Assembly (NCBI GenBank): GCA_010279815.1
Contig: QEOQ01000054.1
Span: 50,112 to 71,513 of the forward strand
Length of the DNA: 21,402 nucleotides
Direction of reading: 5' to 3'
Source: Brachionus plicatilis
Taxonomy: Eukaryota > Rotifera > Eurotatoria > Ploima > Brachionidae
Shown: positions 1 to 9,141 of the stretch, one piece after another
How positions within the stretch are numbered: position 1 is the first letter of the stretch
How the letters are laid out: the number at the start of each line of letters is the position of its first letter
Notes under the pieces: model-generated
Told to the model about the DNA's origin: nothing
The model's input: the letters and a program-made list of their open reading frames with translations, nothing else
The model's database searches: none
Translations under genes and position numbers: made by a program

Positions 1-94
1 CTGAATGATGAATTTTCTAAAATAGATAGAATTAATGTTTTTTAAAATAATTTCTGTGGCAAAACTCAAACATTTAATTTTCAAATTTAAATTT
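1..94. other. AT-rich flank, nothing recognised
   Basis: AT-rich sequence to the left of the LINE tail. No reading frame, repeat or motif was recognised. It should be the original target-side flank of the minus-strand LINE copy. Confidence 0.4.
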
Positions 95-145
95 TTTTTA
101 TTAATATTTCATAAAATTACGTCTGCCTTGGCGGTGTCTAAAAAA
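95..145 (-). repeat. LINE-type 3' tail stem-loop, copy 1
   Basis: Read on the minus strand this is a short stem-loop (GGCG at 130-133 paired imperfectly with cgtc at 120-123), then TAATTTTATGAAATATTAA and A/T tail sequence. Five other copies in the window share the layout ACATCGCC-loop-GGCGTAATT followed by an ATAAATAA-type tail. Known LINEs such as eel UnaL2 use a 3' stem-loop plus short repeats for reverse-transcriptase recognition, so this is inferred to be the 3' end of the minus-strand LINE lying immediately to the right. One half of the stem is mutated. Confidence 0.55.
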
Positions 146-149
146 ATGT

Positions 150-1278
150 TAAAAATAAAAAGTTTTTAATGAGATTTCAAGTAATTTTAGTTTCTAGATT
201 TAGATGAAGATACATGGACAAAGAAATTAAAAAAATGAATTATTGAAATAGAATTTAGTTGTTTCTACAACATAAGCAATATTATTCATTATTTTTTTTA
301 TTTCTTATCTATTTATTTTATTAAATTAGTTGATGTGAAAATTCAATAGCAATCAAATATTTAATTTCAGTCACTCTTTCAATAATTAGACTGAAAACCG
401 GATGAAAGAAATTCAAATTTGAACAAGAGAAAATTTCTTATAAATGAAAAATTTTTTTGATTTAAGAAACCATTGAAGGATGAATAGAGAAGTTTTGAGA
501 AAATGTTTTCTTATCTAGATCTTGGTCTAAACATTTATCGTTTTTATCACCACCTTTTTTATTATTTTTCATTTTAAAAAATTTCTTAAAAATTTCAATT
601 TTTAATAAACAACAAGTTTGACATGAAAAAAATTTTATTTGTTTCTAAAAACCAGTTTATTATATGCGATATTTTTTTATGAGAATTTGAAAAAATCATC
701 ACTAAAAAAATAGAAAAATTTTTTGATTTTTAAGGTTTAGTTCAGAGTTGTTTTTAAGTCCCAAATTCAAGTCCAAGTCCGGACTTTAAAATTTTAAAAA
801 AGGGATTCATTATTCATTATTTCTTTTAGGTAGATAATTGATAAAAATGCTAAATAGTGAATGACTAATTACTGAGCCTTGAGGAACAAATATAGTAATA
901 TGGTAATATGATCTTGAATCTAAGAAGGGAAAAGGTTAATTTTTATTAGTTTATAAATAAGACCATCATACCGAACCCTATCAAACGCTTTGGAGATATC
1001 AAAAAATGGGAAACAAACTTTTTTCTTTCTATTAAATGATTCTATAATTTTTTGAATAAGGAAGAAAAGATTATCAGCGGTTCTTTGATTTTTTATAAAA
1101 CCTTATTGTTCCTGAATTAGTAATGAATTTTGTTTTAAATAACTATATAATCATGAGTAGACAGCTTTGTGTTGTACTGATTAATCGGTATTTAGTTGGG
1201 TCTTGTGTTAAAAAAGACTTTTTAGGTATCAAAGTAATGCTAGCAGATGATGCTTTCTAGATTTTACTTTCTTTTAGA
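150..1278 (-). pseudogene. LINE reverse transcriptase, C-terminal part (decayed)
   Basis: Minus-strand remnant of a Jockey/CR1-like LINE ORF2. Reading from high to low coordinates, these pieces fit the non-LTR RT order: KASSASITLIPKK then DPTKYRLIS (1177-1258); YLKQNSLLIQEQ, stop, GFIKNQRTADNLFFLIQKI; FFDISKAFDRVRYDGLIYKL (motif A, 961-1010); VPQGSVISHSLFSIFINYLPK (motif B, 825-890); a weak FFSDDFF (695-706) where the FADD box belongs; NWFLETNKIFF (633-660); and IERVTEIKYLIAIEF (332-386), matching the usual KYLG block. Stops and frameshifts break it throughout, so it is dead. It was once continuous with 2470-3480 and is separated from it by the palindrome at 1279-2469. The tail at 95-145 is its probable 3' end. 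The family assignment is secure from motif order; the clade within Jockey/CR1 is not. Confidence 0.9.
728..800 (-). repeat. GACTTGGACTT repeat fragment, copy A
   Basis: On the minus strand this reads GTCCGGACTTGGACTTG then AATTTGGGACTTAAAAACAA. It sits inside the LINE between RT motif B and the FSDD remnant, where the LINE reading is interrupted. Similar blocks occur at 8325-8375 and 20130-20195. It probably represents one terminus of a short DNA element that inserted into the LINE; no partner end was found. Confidence 0.45.
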
Positions 1279-2469
1279 CTTACCGTATCCCCTTGTTTAG
1301 CGACGCATGCTTTAATACCATGAATAGGGTATTTGGTGCATGGTCTAACATAGACCTCACCATGTTAAATTTTTTATTTTAAAAGTCCTATGGGTCACAT
1401 AGTCGATACATATTAAAAACGTAGCGTTTATAATAGAAATTCAAATAGAAAAGCAGAGCTTCAAAAAAAGTCTTTATTAGAGACTCGGGGTTTTAAACTT
1501 AAAAAAAAATTAAATATAAAAAATATTTATTGAGTTTTTTTTATAGATGCGACGTTAAAGTTATGGTAAAAAAAATATTAAAAATATCAAAAAAGTTTAA
1601 TTTTAATTATTGACCCGGCATTTAAATTTAAAAATTTAAGACAAAAAAGAGAAAAAAAAATTAAAAAAAATTATTTTTTCGATTTATTCATAGAACCTTT
1701 CTTTCTTCCTAGTGGCTTTCTAACTGAACCATTCTTGTTGCAAACAAATGGCGTACTAACACTTGTTGAAGTATTTTCTATATTTTGTTGTATTGGGATA
1801 TCTTGCAATGGCAAACGTTGAACGGTTTGACCCTGCTGTGTACCGACAACAATGGGAATATTATTATTCTGACTATATTTTGGTAATCATCGTCTCAAGT
1901 AAATTTAGCCCTATTTCACAAACACCAAATATTTCCCAGTGTATATCATCAGTACAAATCCCATTAGATATAATGATGGTTTGAAACGATCCACCCAAAT
2001 TTGTTTGCAACAAGAATGGTTCAGTTAGAAAGCCACTAGGAAGAAAGAAAGGTTCTATGAATAAATCGAAAAAATAATTTTTTTTAATTTTTTTTTCTCT
2101 TTTTTGTCTTAAATTTTTAAATTTAAATGCCGGGTCAATAATTAAAATTAAACTTTTTTGATATTTTTAATATTTTTTTTACCATAACTTTAACGTCGCA
2201 TCTATAAAAAAAACTCAATAAATATTTTTTATATCTAATTTTTTTTTAAGTTTAAAACCCCGAGTCTCTAATAAAGACTTTTTTTGAAGCTCTGCTTTTC
2301 TATTTGAATTTCTATTATAAACGCTACGTTTTTAATATGTATCGACTATGTGACCCATAGGACTTTTAAAATAAAAAATTTAACATGGTGAGGTCTATGT
2401 TAGACCATGCACCAAATACCCTATTCATGGTATTAAAGCATGCGTCGCTAAACAAGGGGATACGGTAAG
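1279..2469. mobile_element. Foldback element, two 471-bp arms, TA target
   Basis: A near-perfect palindrome: arm 1279-1749 and arm 1999-2469 are both 471 bp, and the stretches compared differ at only an occasional base (for example AAATATAA against AGATATAA near 1510/2235). The arms close on a 249-bp loop. The ends read TA-CCGTATCCCCTTG and CAAGGGGATACGG-TA, so the likely target duplication is TA with termini CCGTATCCCC. LINE reverse-transcriptase reading is found on both sides, which makes it a clean insertion into the older LINE. The superfamily is not clear; a TA target fits Tc1/mariner-like elements, but the terminus does not match one I recognise. Confidence 0.9.
1671..2007 (-). pseudogene. 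Unidentified foldback-encoded protein, C-terminal piece
   Basis: Minus-strand coding remnant running through the foldback loop into the left arm. The first segment (about 2007 down to 1886) reads GGSFQTIIISNGICTDD then IHWEIFGVCEIGLNLLETM and stops. A shift of frame near 1885 gives KYSQNNNIPIVVGTQQGQ, VQRLPLQDIPIQQ, and ends in RKPLGRKKGSMNKSKK before a TAA at 1671-1673. The basic end resembles an AT-hook (a GRKKG core in place of GRP). It may be the last exons of the protein of a parent transposon. Because the tail lies in an arm, the same C-terminal peptide is also encoded on the plus strand in the right arm (about 2001-2078). I do not recognise the family. An overlapping plus-strand frame at 1763-1984 has no ATG at its first codon and is taken as antisense. 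Confidence 0.5.
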
Positions 2470-3480
2470 CTAGAAAGATCTATACATATTTGTCTTTTAG
2501 AATATTTTGAGTTAAATTTTTTAACATAAGGTTATGAATTTGGTCAGGTCACGAAGCTGCTTCCTCTTTTAACCAACATCTTTAATGCTAACAAGCTCCT
2601 CAAATTTGCATTGATTTTTTATTATTAAAAAAATCAAGATTATAATTAATTATTTCTCTATCTTTTTGGGGATTAATTAGATCATTATTTGGACTTGAAA
2701 ATTTTTTTTTAAATTCGCAAAAAGGGAGCTTTTTATTCATCAGTTCTAAAATCCTTATTATTAAAGATTAAAGTGAGTATTAATATAAATCCTTTTTTTG
2801 ATCGAAACTTTTTTTTTTCTAGAAAGGTCTACTTGAAAGCGGATTTTTCCCAATTTTTTTAATAAAATTTCTTAATAAAGACCAGTTTTGATTCCAAAAT
2901 TTTTTTAACCTGATCCTTAACTCTGAAGTCAAGTGGTTGAATCTTTGTTTAGTATTTTGACAGCGAGATTTTTGAAATATTCTTCTTATTTTCCTGCGTT
3001 CCTTAATTATACTGTCAATGTAGAGTGGCAGACTTGTTTTGAAAATTTCATGAGTTTACTATGGAATGCTTTTATGGGCTGCCGAAATTATTTTTTGGGT
3101 AATATCTTCATTTAGTTGGTCAGTTGATGCTGAATTTGATCTCTAGTTTTGAATTAGGCCTTTTAGAATCACGAAATAACAACAAATTGCTTTTTTGTAG
3201 TTAAGCTTCTTTGGTTGTTTTTAAGGAATAGCTGAGAAGTCAAATGATATATGTCATCGTAAATTTTGATAACACGTAAATATTGATAATTACGAAACTT
3301 AGTAAAGACAAAATTATTGATAAATTTGCGAGCACCTATTCTCTTTATAAACAGAAACAAGATTCTGGTAGGAAAAAATTTCAGCTTTTCATTGATTGTT
3401 TTTGCAGTAAAAAATTAATTTTTAAACAAATATTAATTAAGCCTAAATATAATCAAATCATTAAAAGTATTTATATCGAT
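2470..3480 (-). pseudogene. LINE ORF2, endonuclease end, linker and RT start (decayed)
   Basis: The 5' portion of the same LINE ORF2, minus strand. From high to low coordinates: a possible endonuclease C-terminus (3170-3400, FTKFRNYQYLRVIKIYDDIY then HLTSQLFLKNNQRSLTTKK, where SDHLP would be expected); DQLNEDITQKIISAAHKSIP; IDSIIKERRKIRRIF and QKSRCQNTKQRFNHLTSELR (2936-3023), the usual linker; FIKKIGKNPLSSRPF (around 2823-2870); DFRTDE; and AAS-stop-PDQIHNLMLKNLTQNIL (2500-2550), the AxGPDxIhN block that opens the RT. Several stops and frameshifts are present. It continues after the palindrome into KASSASITLIPKK at 1258. The endonuclease part is weaker than the linker and RT part, and no ORF1 was seen. 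Confidence 0.87.
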
Positions 3481-3500
3481 ACAAATATGCAAAAATTATA

Positions 3501-4730
3501 ATCTTAAAAATCTTTGAAAAAAAATTTGAAATTTTTTTCGATTCAAAAAATTTCTTTTTTAAAAAAGTTAATTTTTTTAAATTTAAAAATTTGAAGAACT
3601 TAATATTTACCTTAAATTTGACAATCTTGAATTAATTATTGTGCGGGAAGACGATGTTCAATTGAGTAATTAAGAGAATAACAAAATGACGTGCAATTAT
3701 GCGTCAATGTACCATTTTAGCCCAAACCAAGAGTAAAAATAACGTCATATTAATAAAATCTAGTACGTGGGTGCTCCTTAAAGCGGAAATAAATATTCAT
3801 TTTGATTAGCATAAATTAGGCAGATTTTTAAGCTGTGTAATAGTTGGCGTAAGAGACCAAATTATTTTTTTTTTCTCTAAAAGCCGGAAATTAAGCGTTC
3901 ATAAATAATAAAATTTAAATTTGTTTTTCCTCTCTAATTATTCCAGTGAATCCAAAGACAGTCTAAGAAATTCGACTCAGAATTTGACAGTTTATTTTTA
4001 GGGAGCTAAAAATTCGAATTAAAATAATTGAGCGATTCCCTTATGATGCTGCTATTAGATTAATAATGTTTATTTTAGAATTGCTTGGTGCTTCTTTTTT
4101 CTAAAAAAATTGAAGCATTTTTAATGTTTTTTTTTTCTCATAGAGACTGGTGTAAAAAATAATAATATATTTTTTTTTTTAAATTAATTGAATTTTGAAT
4201 TTTTTTTCAATAATTGTGTCAGTTTTTTAAAAAGTATATTTTACTAAAATAAAAAATTCCGAAAAAAATTTAAAAAAAATGAAAAAGCCTTAGTTTTTTT
4301 ATTATGAAAACATTTACACTTTAAATTTTTCTTAATTTAATTTTAATTTTTTTATGCCAATATTTATCAATAATAAAGAGAAAATTTTTTAATTAAAATT
4401 TTTAATGGGATCAGATAAAAAGATGTTTGTGATACTGTAATCATTTTGTGTCTGATTTTGAGTTATTTTTTATTTATTTATTATTAATTGAATTAACCTT
4501 CTTTTTAGGAGAAGTAAATTTTAAAGTTTTAAAAAGAAAAAATTAAGTATTAAGCAAGAATAAAATTTAAAAAAAAAGAAAAGTATTTATAGAAAAAAAT
4601 ATATGGCGCTTCTCCTTTTTTTGGACTTTATTAATTTAAAAGGTAACTTTTTTGAGGTTAAGACAATGAGGATATTAAAGATTAAAAATATTTTTTGTAA
4701 TTTTTGCACTTTTCTAAAATTTAATACATT
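3501..4730. other. AT-rich interval without recognised features
   Basis: Mostly runs of A and T. A slightly more GC-balanced stretch at 3635-3800 has no reading frame or family that I recognise. The plus-strand frame at 4603-4821 is low-complexity (F, K, L, I rich) and overlaps an inverted repeat arm, so I do not call it a gene. Confidence 0.4.
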
Positions 4731-4737
4731 TATCTCT

Positions 4738-5165
4738 GTTACTTTTTTTACTTTCTGTACTTTTGCGGCGGTGAAGTTTGAAGCAAAAAAAATTAAAACA
4801 AGGCAAAAGATTTTTTTTTAATTTAAAAAATAAACTGATAATTTTGTAAAATTTGAAAATTTTTAACAAAAAAATTGAATAATAGTTCTATTAATTCTAA
4901 ACAATGTTAAAAAAAATTAACATTTAGTGCTGTTTCTATCAATTTTCGAAAATATAAAGATTTTTCAACTTTTTTGCTTTTGTTTATGTTTGACTATTTA
5001 TGTTAAATAAGTTAAACATTTATTTGTAAAATAACTGTTAATAATTTAAATAAAATTGGTGTTCAATTAAACAAAACATATTTTGCAAAAGTTTTTGCTC
5101 TTAACTTCACCACAGCGTATTTTTAGTACTTTTTCTGAAGTTTTCTGAACTTTCTGTTCTTTTTC
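4738..5165. repeat. Weak inverted-repeat element
   Basis: CGGCGGTGAAGTTTGAAGC-AAAA (about 4766-4790) is matched in inverted orientation by TTTTTGCTCTTAACTTCACC (about 5090-5110). Flanking stretches rich in TACTTT and TTCTG on both sides suggest the arms were once longer. No target duplication is evident. It may be an old MITE. Confidence 0.4.
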
Positions 5166-5221
5166 ATATTAAAAATTTAATTAATCAATAGTTTAAATAT
5201 TAATATTAATTTGAAATAATA

Positions 5222-6241
5222 TTTCTCTAATCTTTAACATACCCGAATCCCTAAACCAGGGCTCCGCCCCGGACCCCATTTAATTTTTTATATTATTATT
5301 AAAATACTGATAAAGTTCAAAAAGTACAAAAAGGGTATTGTAAAATTAAAATACAGATTGAACAAAAATTCTTCTTTTCTTGATGAATTAAAATTAAAGT
5401 TAATAAAAAATACTTTATTTTACTTTCTTGCACCTTTTTGCCTAAAACAAAATAATTATTTTCTTTTATTTAGTTAATTAAACTAAAAATCAATTTGAAT
5501 CTTATTGATATTTAATTTTTTGTCTTATTAAAAGATAAGAAAATTTTTTTAATGAAAAAAGGTGACAAAAGGGTGACAGACTTTGTTGCAGTATTTCTTT
5601 AAGTTGCACTACAATTTTGAAATTAATTATTTTATATATTTATAAATAAAAATTGTAAGTAATTATTATTTTAGATGTGTCAAATTAACCAAAAATTTTA
5701 GTGGGTTTTTTAAACCATTTTTGGGCTTTTATGTATATTATTTATTTGAAATTAAATTTTAATAATTTTTAAACAAAAACATCAAATTTATAAATTAAAT
5801 GCAATTTCAGATTAATTAAAAAAATTTTAAGTTTTTTTCCATTAAAATAAAAAGATCTTAAAAAACCTGCGGCATTTCCAGAGTTTAAGAACCATTTTCC
5901 TTTTTGTACTTTGTCAATATTTTAATAATTCAGTAAATAATAAACCGTGTCCGGGCGGATGCCTGGTTTAGGGATTTGGAGTAAAGTAAAATTTTTGATC
6001 AAATTTCAAGCGCTCAATCTTGCTCAAAAATTTTACGATACGCAATTAAATTTCATTGCAGATTTTGAATTTTTTTAATATTTCAAAGCTTTATTATTAA
6101 ACTTTTGAAAATGGATTGTAATTACTAAAAATGAAATGAAATTTAATTGCGCATTTATAAATGTTTGATCAAGATTGAGCGCTTGAAATTTGATTAAAAA
6201 TTATACTTTGCTGGATTTGGGTATGTTAAAGATTAGAGAAA
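5222..6241. mobile_element. Palindromic element with interrupted right arm
   Basis: The left arm begins TTTCTCTAATCTTTAACATA-CCCGAATCCCTAAACC and continues through GGGCTCCGCCCCGGA to TACTGATAAAGTTCAAAAAG near 5330. Its complement lies at 5895-5977 and 6221-6241, split by a 233-bp insertion. Joined, each arm is about 115 bp with a loop of roughly 550 bp (5341-5895) that shows no coding sequence. The palindrome may extend some 20-30 bp further out on each side, so the outer limits and the target duplication are uncertain. The GC-rich block in the arms stands out against the surrounding AT-rich DNA. Confidence 0.75.
5980..6212. mobile_element. hAT-like MITE nested in palindrome arm
   Basis: A 233-bp inverted-repeat element with termini AGTAAAGTAAAATTTTTGAT and, inverted, AGCAAAGTATAATTTTTAAT. 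It is flanked by a perfect 8-bp duplication GGATTTGG at 5972-5979 and 6213-6220. Removing the MITE and one duplication copy restores the right arm as the complement of the left (GTTTAGGGATTTGGGTATG against GTTTAGGGATTCGGGTATG). The arms pair along nearly their whole length, including AAATTTCAAGCGCTCAATCT. An 8-bp duplication is characteristic of hAT transposons; no transposase is encoded. Confidence 0.88.
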
Positions 6242-6305
6242 CATAATTTAAATTAAATAAATATTAAAATTATTAATTTATTAAAATCTTTATTTTAAAT
6301 TTCAA

Positions 6306-6744
6306 TTTTTGAAGTTGATGATCAAATAAAAATATCATTTCAATTCAAAGAGTTTATATTTAGATATTAAAATTAATTTTTGAATTTATGTAAATAATTA
6401 CAATGTAACATGCTTTGCATGTTTTGTAGATTTAAAAAATCAAATATTTAAAAAATGTATTTTTTCAACCCATTAGTAAAATCGATTTTTAGATTTTAAT
6501 TTATTAACTGATTTTTTGCAGAGTTTATTTTGAAATTACTTATTTTTAAAAGCTATTTTTATTAATATTAAATTACAAATAAGTAACAATCAAAAGATCT
6601 TTTCAAAAAATCTTTTTTAAATAAAAATTAATTTTATTTTTTAAATCTATTGCAAAGCATGTTAAATTAAAATTATTTAAATTAATTCATAGATTTATTT
6701 TAATATCTAAAGATAAACTTGTTTAATTGATCACCAACTTAAAG
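6306..6744. mobile_element. Palindromic MITE
   Basis: Left arm AAGTTGATGATCAAATAAAA... with TTTAGATATTAAAAT-AA and AACATGCTTTGCAT (6410-6425) pairs with the right arm, which inverted reads AAGTTGGTGATCAATTAAAC ... TTTAGATATTAAAATAAA ... AACATGCTTTGCA. Arms are about 130 bp and imperfect. The loop (about 6450-6640) is AT-rich and non-coding. No clear target duplication was found. Confidence 0.7.
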
Positions 6745-6940
6745 ATACCTTAAAATTTTTACTTAAAATTACGAAAAAATTGGTAAAATTGAAAAGGCCA
6801 AAAAAAAGTCTAAAATTACATACAATAGTGATCTGACATTTATGTTTTTACTTAAATTTTGGTAAAATTACGTAAAAAAAAGGCCAACAATTTGACCAAT
6901 TTTTCATCTTTTTTTCAAAAAATTTGAAATATTTAAAAAA

Positions 6941-7619
6941 GGTTGTCCCTAAAATCCGGAACCGGAACTATATACTAAAGTCTGGAACATTTTTCTTACG
7001 GAACTGTATACTAAAATCCGGAACTGATTTAAAAATAATTTACAAAAGTCAATAGTTTATTTATTTTTTAAATTTTATGAAATTAACGGAAAATTAACAA
7101 AAAAATTATTTTTTACTTCGTGTAACACCCGATAAAACTTGACAAATTTTTACTTCTAAAATTTTTTTTAAACTAAGTAATGCGTCGGGCTCAAAAAAAC
7201 ATTCAAATTTTTCAATATTTACATTCAACGCTTCGTCAGGTATTGTAGCTGGAATAATTTTCAACATATCTTCCTTAATTAAAACCGACTTATCACGAAG
7301 AACGCTCACATCACTAACAAAATACGACAAAAATTATCGATTAAAAATTATAATAGATTAAAAATTATCTTAATTTTAATAAATGAAAAATTTTTTGAAA
7401 AAATTTTTAAATCATATATTTTTTAACTTTTTCTAGTTCCGTGTTTTAGACTGTTTTAGAAAAGATGGTTCCGGTTCCGCGTATTAGCAGGTAATTTTCA
7501 ACTTGAACTTAGTTCCGGATTTTCTAATTTTAGTTCCGGACTTTAGTATATAGTTCCGGGTTCCGGATTTTATTTTGGTTCCGGGTTCCATGTTCCGGTT
7601 CCGGATTTTAGGGACAACT
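6941..7619. mobile_element. TIR element with CCGGAAC subterminal repeats
   Basis: Termini GGTTGTCCCTAAAATCCGGA (left) and, inverted, AGTTGTCCCTAAAATCCGGA (right). The flanks carry TTTAAAAAA at 6932-6940 and 7620-7628, a 9-bp duplication (8 bp if one T belongs to the element), which fits MULE or hAT insertion; the A/T composition weakens the argument. Both arms repeat variants of ATCCGGAAC / ACTATATACTAAAGTCCGGA several times, the pattern expected of transposase-binding sites. The loop holds a minus-strand reading frame at 7106-7330. Confidence 0.8.
7106..7330 (-). CDS. Unidentified C-terminal ORF in TIR element
   Basis: A 74-codon open frame inside the 6941-7619 element. It begins SYFVSDVSVLRDKSVL, continues IKEDMLKIIPATIPDEALNV and NIEKFECFFEPDALLSLKK, and ends QVLSGVTRSKK. 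It is acidic then basic, with no membrane segment. Base use is less A/T-biased than the surroundings, so it looks like genuine coding sequence. The first codon is TTG, not ATG, and TTTTGTTAG precedes TGATGTGAGC at the 5' end, so this may be a terminal exon left by internal deletion of a longer transposon gene. I do not recognise the family. Confidence 0.5.
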   Translation of the reverse strand: MSYFVSDVSVLRDKSVLIKEDMLKIIPATIPDEALNVNIEKFECFFEPDALLSLKKILEVKICQVLSGVTRSKK

Positions 7620-8168
7620 TTTAAAAAACCATTGAATTTCAAATAAAAAAAATTTACCAAATTTTACTTTTTACTTAAAATTACGTAAAAACCTTTTCTA
7701 AAATAATAAAAATGGTAAAAAAAAAGTAAAAATTTTTCTTTAGAAGAAATTTTTTTTAAAGTTTTATTTGCAAAAATAAATTGTATGTTCTATTGAATTT
7801 TATAAAAAATTTAAATACAATTTTTAAAATTCACTGAAAATCTGCGATGGTTGAGACATATTTTATTTTAGAAATATTTAGAGAAATTTTTGCAATGTCG
7901 CTCTATTGAAATTAAATTTAGTCTTTCAAACAATGATTATTAATTTTGAAAATTTTAAGAGAAAAAAAATAAAATAATATTGCTTTATAACGATATTTTT
8001 TTTTCATTATTTACATTCCCATTTATTTATTTTTTTATTCTGAAGGACCATTAGCTCGATACAGATTTAACAAATAATTAATAAATATGTAAACAAAAAA
8101 TGTCCACTCAAATTAAAAGAAAACCTTTGTCTTTAGACGAAAAACTTCAAATTTCGAATGATTTTAAT

Positions 8169-8890
8169 TCAGACTTGTGCGTAAGTCAAAAAATAAAGTC
8201 ATTTTTAAGTCATTTTTTGGTCAAGTCAAAGATTTGACTTGACTTATGATTTTTTTTTTTAAAGTTAAGTCATTTTACTTGACTTGGCTTTAGGGAATTT
8301 TTTCAATTCTTAAAATTAGCATAAAAGTTAAGCTTGGACTAGGACTTTAAGTTGGGACTTTTAAACAACGCCTATAAAGTTTGATATTAAACACTTAAAG
8401 CACCAAAGATGCAAAAAGACTTTTTTTCCGATTTTTCTTCAAAAGTAAGATTTTGCAAATTTTGTAAAAAAAAGAAGAATGCATTCCACAATTTGTGGTT
8501 TAATTAAACATGTATTTTTTTAAGATATTTATATTAAGATTATTTTTATTTTACTTTCAATTTAAATTATGTTTCGAATAAATTTTTAGATAAAAAAAAA
8601 TGTAATTCCTTGATTATCTTCAAAAAAAGTCATTTGGCATGTTTTGATCCTTCAAGCGTGTTTGTGATTAGTGATTTTTTTTTACTTAACTTGAAAATTT
8701 CTATTATAAAATTGAAAGTAAATTTAACTGCGGGTTCTAGGAATTTTATTGGGAGTTCGATTTTATATTAAAAACTTCAAAATTAATAAAATTTTGAAAA
8801 ATAGAAAAATTAAAAAATTTTAAAAAAAAATCTAAAGTCAAGTCCGTGACTTGACTTTGACTGTGACTTAGTGACTTACGCACATGTCTT
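8169..8890. mobile_element. hAT-like element inserted in pogo transposase
   Basis: Termini TCAGACTTGTGCGTAAGTCA (left) and, inverted, AAGACATGTGCGTAAGTCA (right). The sequence ATTTTAAT lies at both junctions (8161-8168 and 8891-8898), an 8-bp duplication as for hAT elements; the left end has one extra T. Removing the element restores the pogo reading frame across the site (NDFN-KNNL), which independently supports the boundary. Both arms carry repeats of AAGTCA/TGACTT. It is about 722 bp and no transposase was seen. Confidence 0.85.
8325..8375 (+). repeat. GACTTGGACTT repeat fragment, copy B
   Basis: GCTTGGACTAGGACTTTAAG then TTGGGACTTTTAAACAACGC, similar to the blocks at 728-800 and 20130-20195. 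It lies inside the hAT-like element, so it is either part of that family or a further nested fragment. Confidence 0.4.
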
Positions 8891-9084
8891 ATTTTAATAA
8901 AAATAATCTCTAAAATACAAAATAAAAGGATTAGTAGCGTCGATCAGTCTTTTCAAAGTAAAATTCAATTAAATTTTTTAATCTATTTTTTATCTTTCAA
9001 TAAACAATAATTCCTTAAAAAAAATTTATTTTCAATTTTTTTCTTCCCATCCTTTAACATGCAAATTTGATTAATACTATATTG

Positions 9085-9141
9085 GTTAATACGATGTCCA
9101 TTTTTTCCGCCTAAACACATCGTTTTATCCAGACTCGACTG
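9085..9141 (+). repeat. pogo/Tigger right terminal inverted repeat
   Basis: TTGGTTAATACGATGTCC, then ACACATCGTTTTATCCAGAC and TCGACTG, followed by TA. Inverted, this is CAGTCGAGTCTGGATAAAAC GATGTG, typical of pogo-group TIRs. Its position downstream of the MSTQIKRK transposase start is as expected. Confidence 0.8.

Larger units (their letters stand above)
6750..7740. repeat. Possible outer foldback around 6941-7619
   Basis: The sequences flanking the inner element contain inverted partial matches: TTACTTAAAATTACG/TTTTGGTAAAATTACGTA on the left and TTTACCAAATTTTACTTTTT with ACTTAAAATTACGTAAAAAC on the right, plus TTTGAAAT against ATTTCAAA next to the insertion. This suggests the inner element landed near the centre of an older foldback. 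The matches are AT-rich and short, so this is tentative. Confidence 0.35.
8100..8960 (+). pseudogene. pogo-type transposase N-terminus, interrupted
   Basis: Starts at the ATG at 8100-8102 and reads MSTQIKRKPLSLDEKLQIS then NDFN, the N-terminal CENP-B/Tigger pattern (basic KRK, then L-EK). A hAT-like element splits it at 8169. Immediately after the second target duplication the reading resumes as DFNKNNL-NTK-KD--RRSVFSK (dashes are stops), fitting the expected helix-turn-helix (..nls.tki.k.ygv.rs..s..). Four stops in the second part and loss of everything downstream show it is dead. The start and N-terminal motif are convincing; the HTH portion is eroded. Confidence 0.75.

Noticed and set aside
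1763..1984. Plus-strand 73-codon frame in the foldback loop
   Set aside because: It starts at TTG rather than ATG, and the minus strand over the same bases gives a better protein with a basic tail and stop in the arm.
2933..3115. Plus-strand 60-codon frame
   Set aside because: It is antisense to the LINE linker coding sequence on the minus strand.
3283..3501. Plus-strand 72-codon frame
   Set aside because: It overlaps the probable LINE endonuclease end on the minus strand and is low-complexity and lysine-rich.
4603..4821. Plus-strand 72-codon frame with ATG
   Set aside because: F, K, L and I rich as expected from A/T runs; it overlaps an inverted-repeat arm and has no domain.
6385..6430. 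ACATGCTTTGCATGTTTTG considered as a regulatory palindrome
   Set aside because: It is part of the arm of the 6306-6744 inverted-repeat element and recurs in its other arm.
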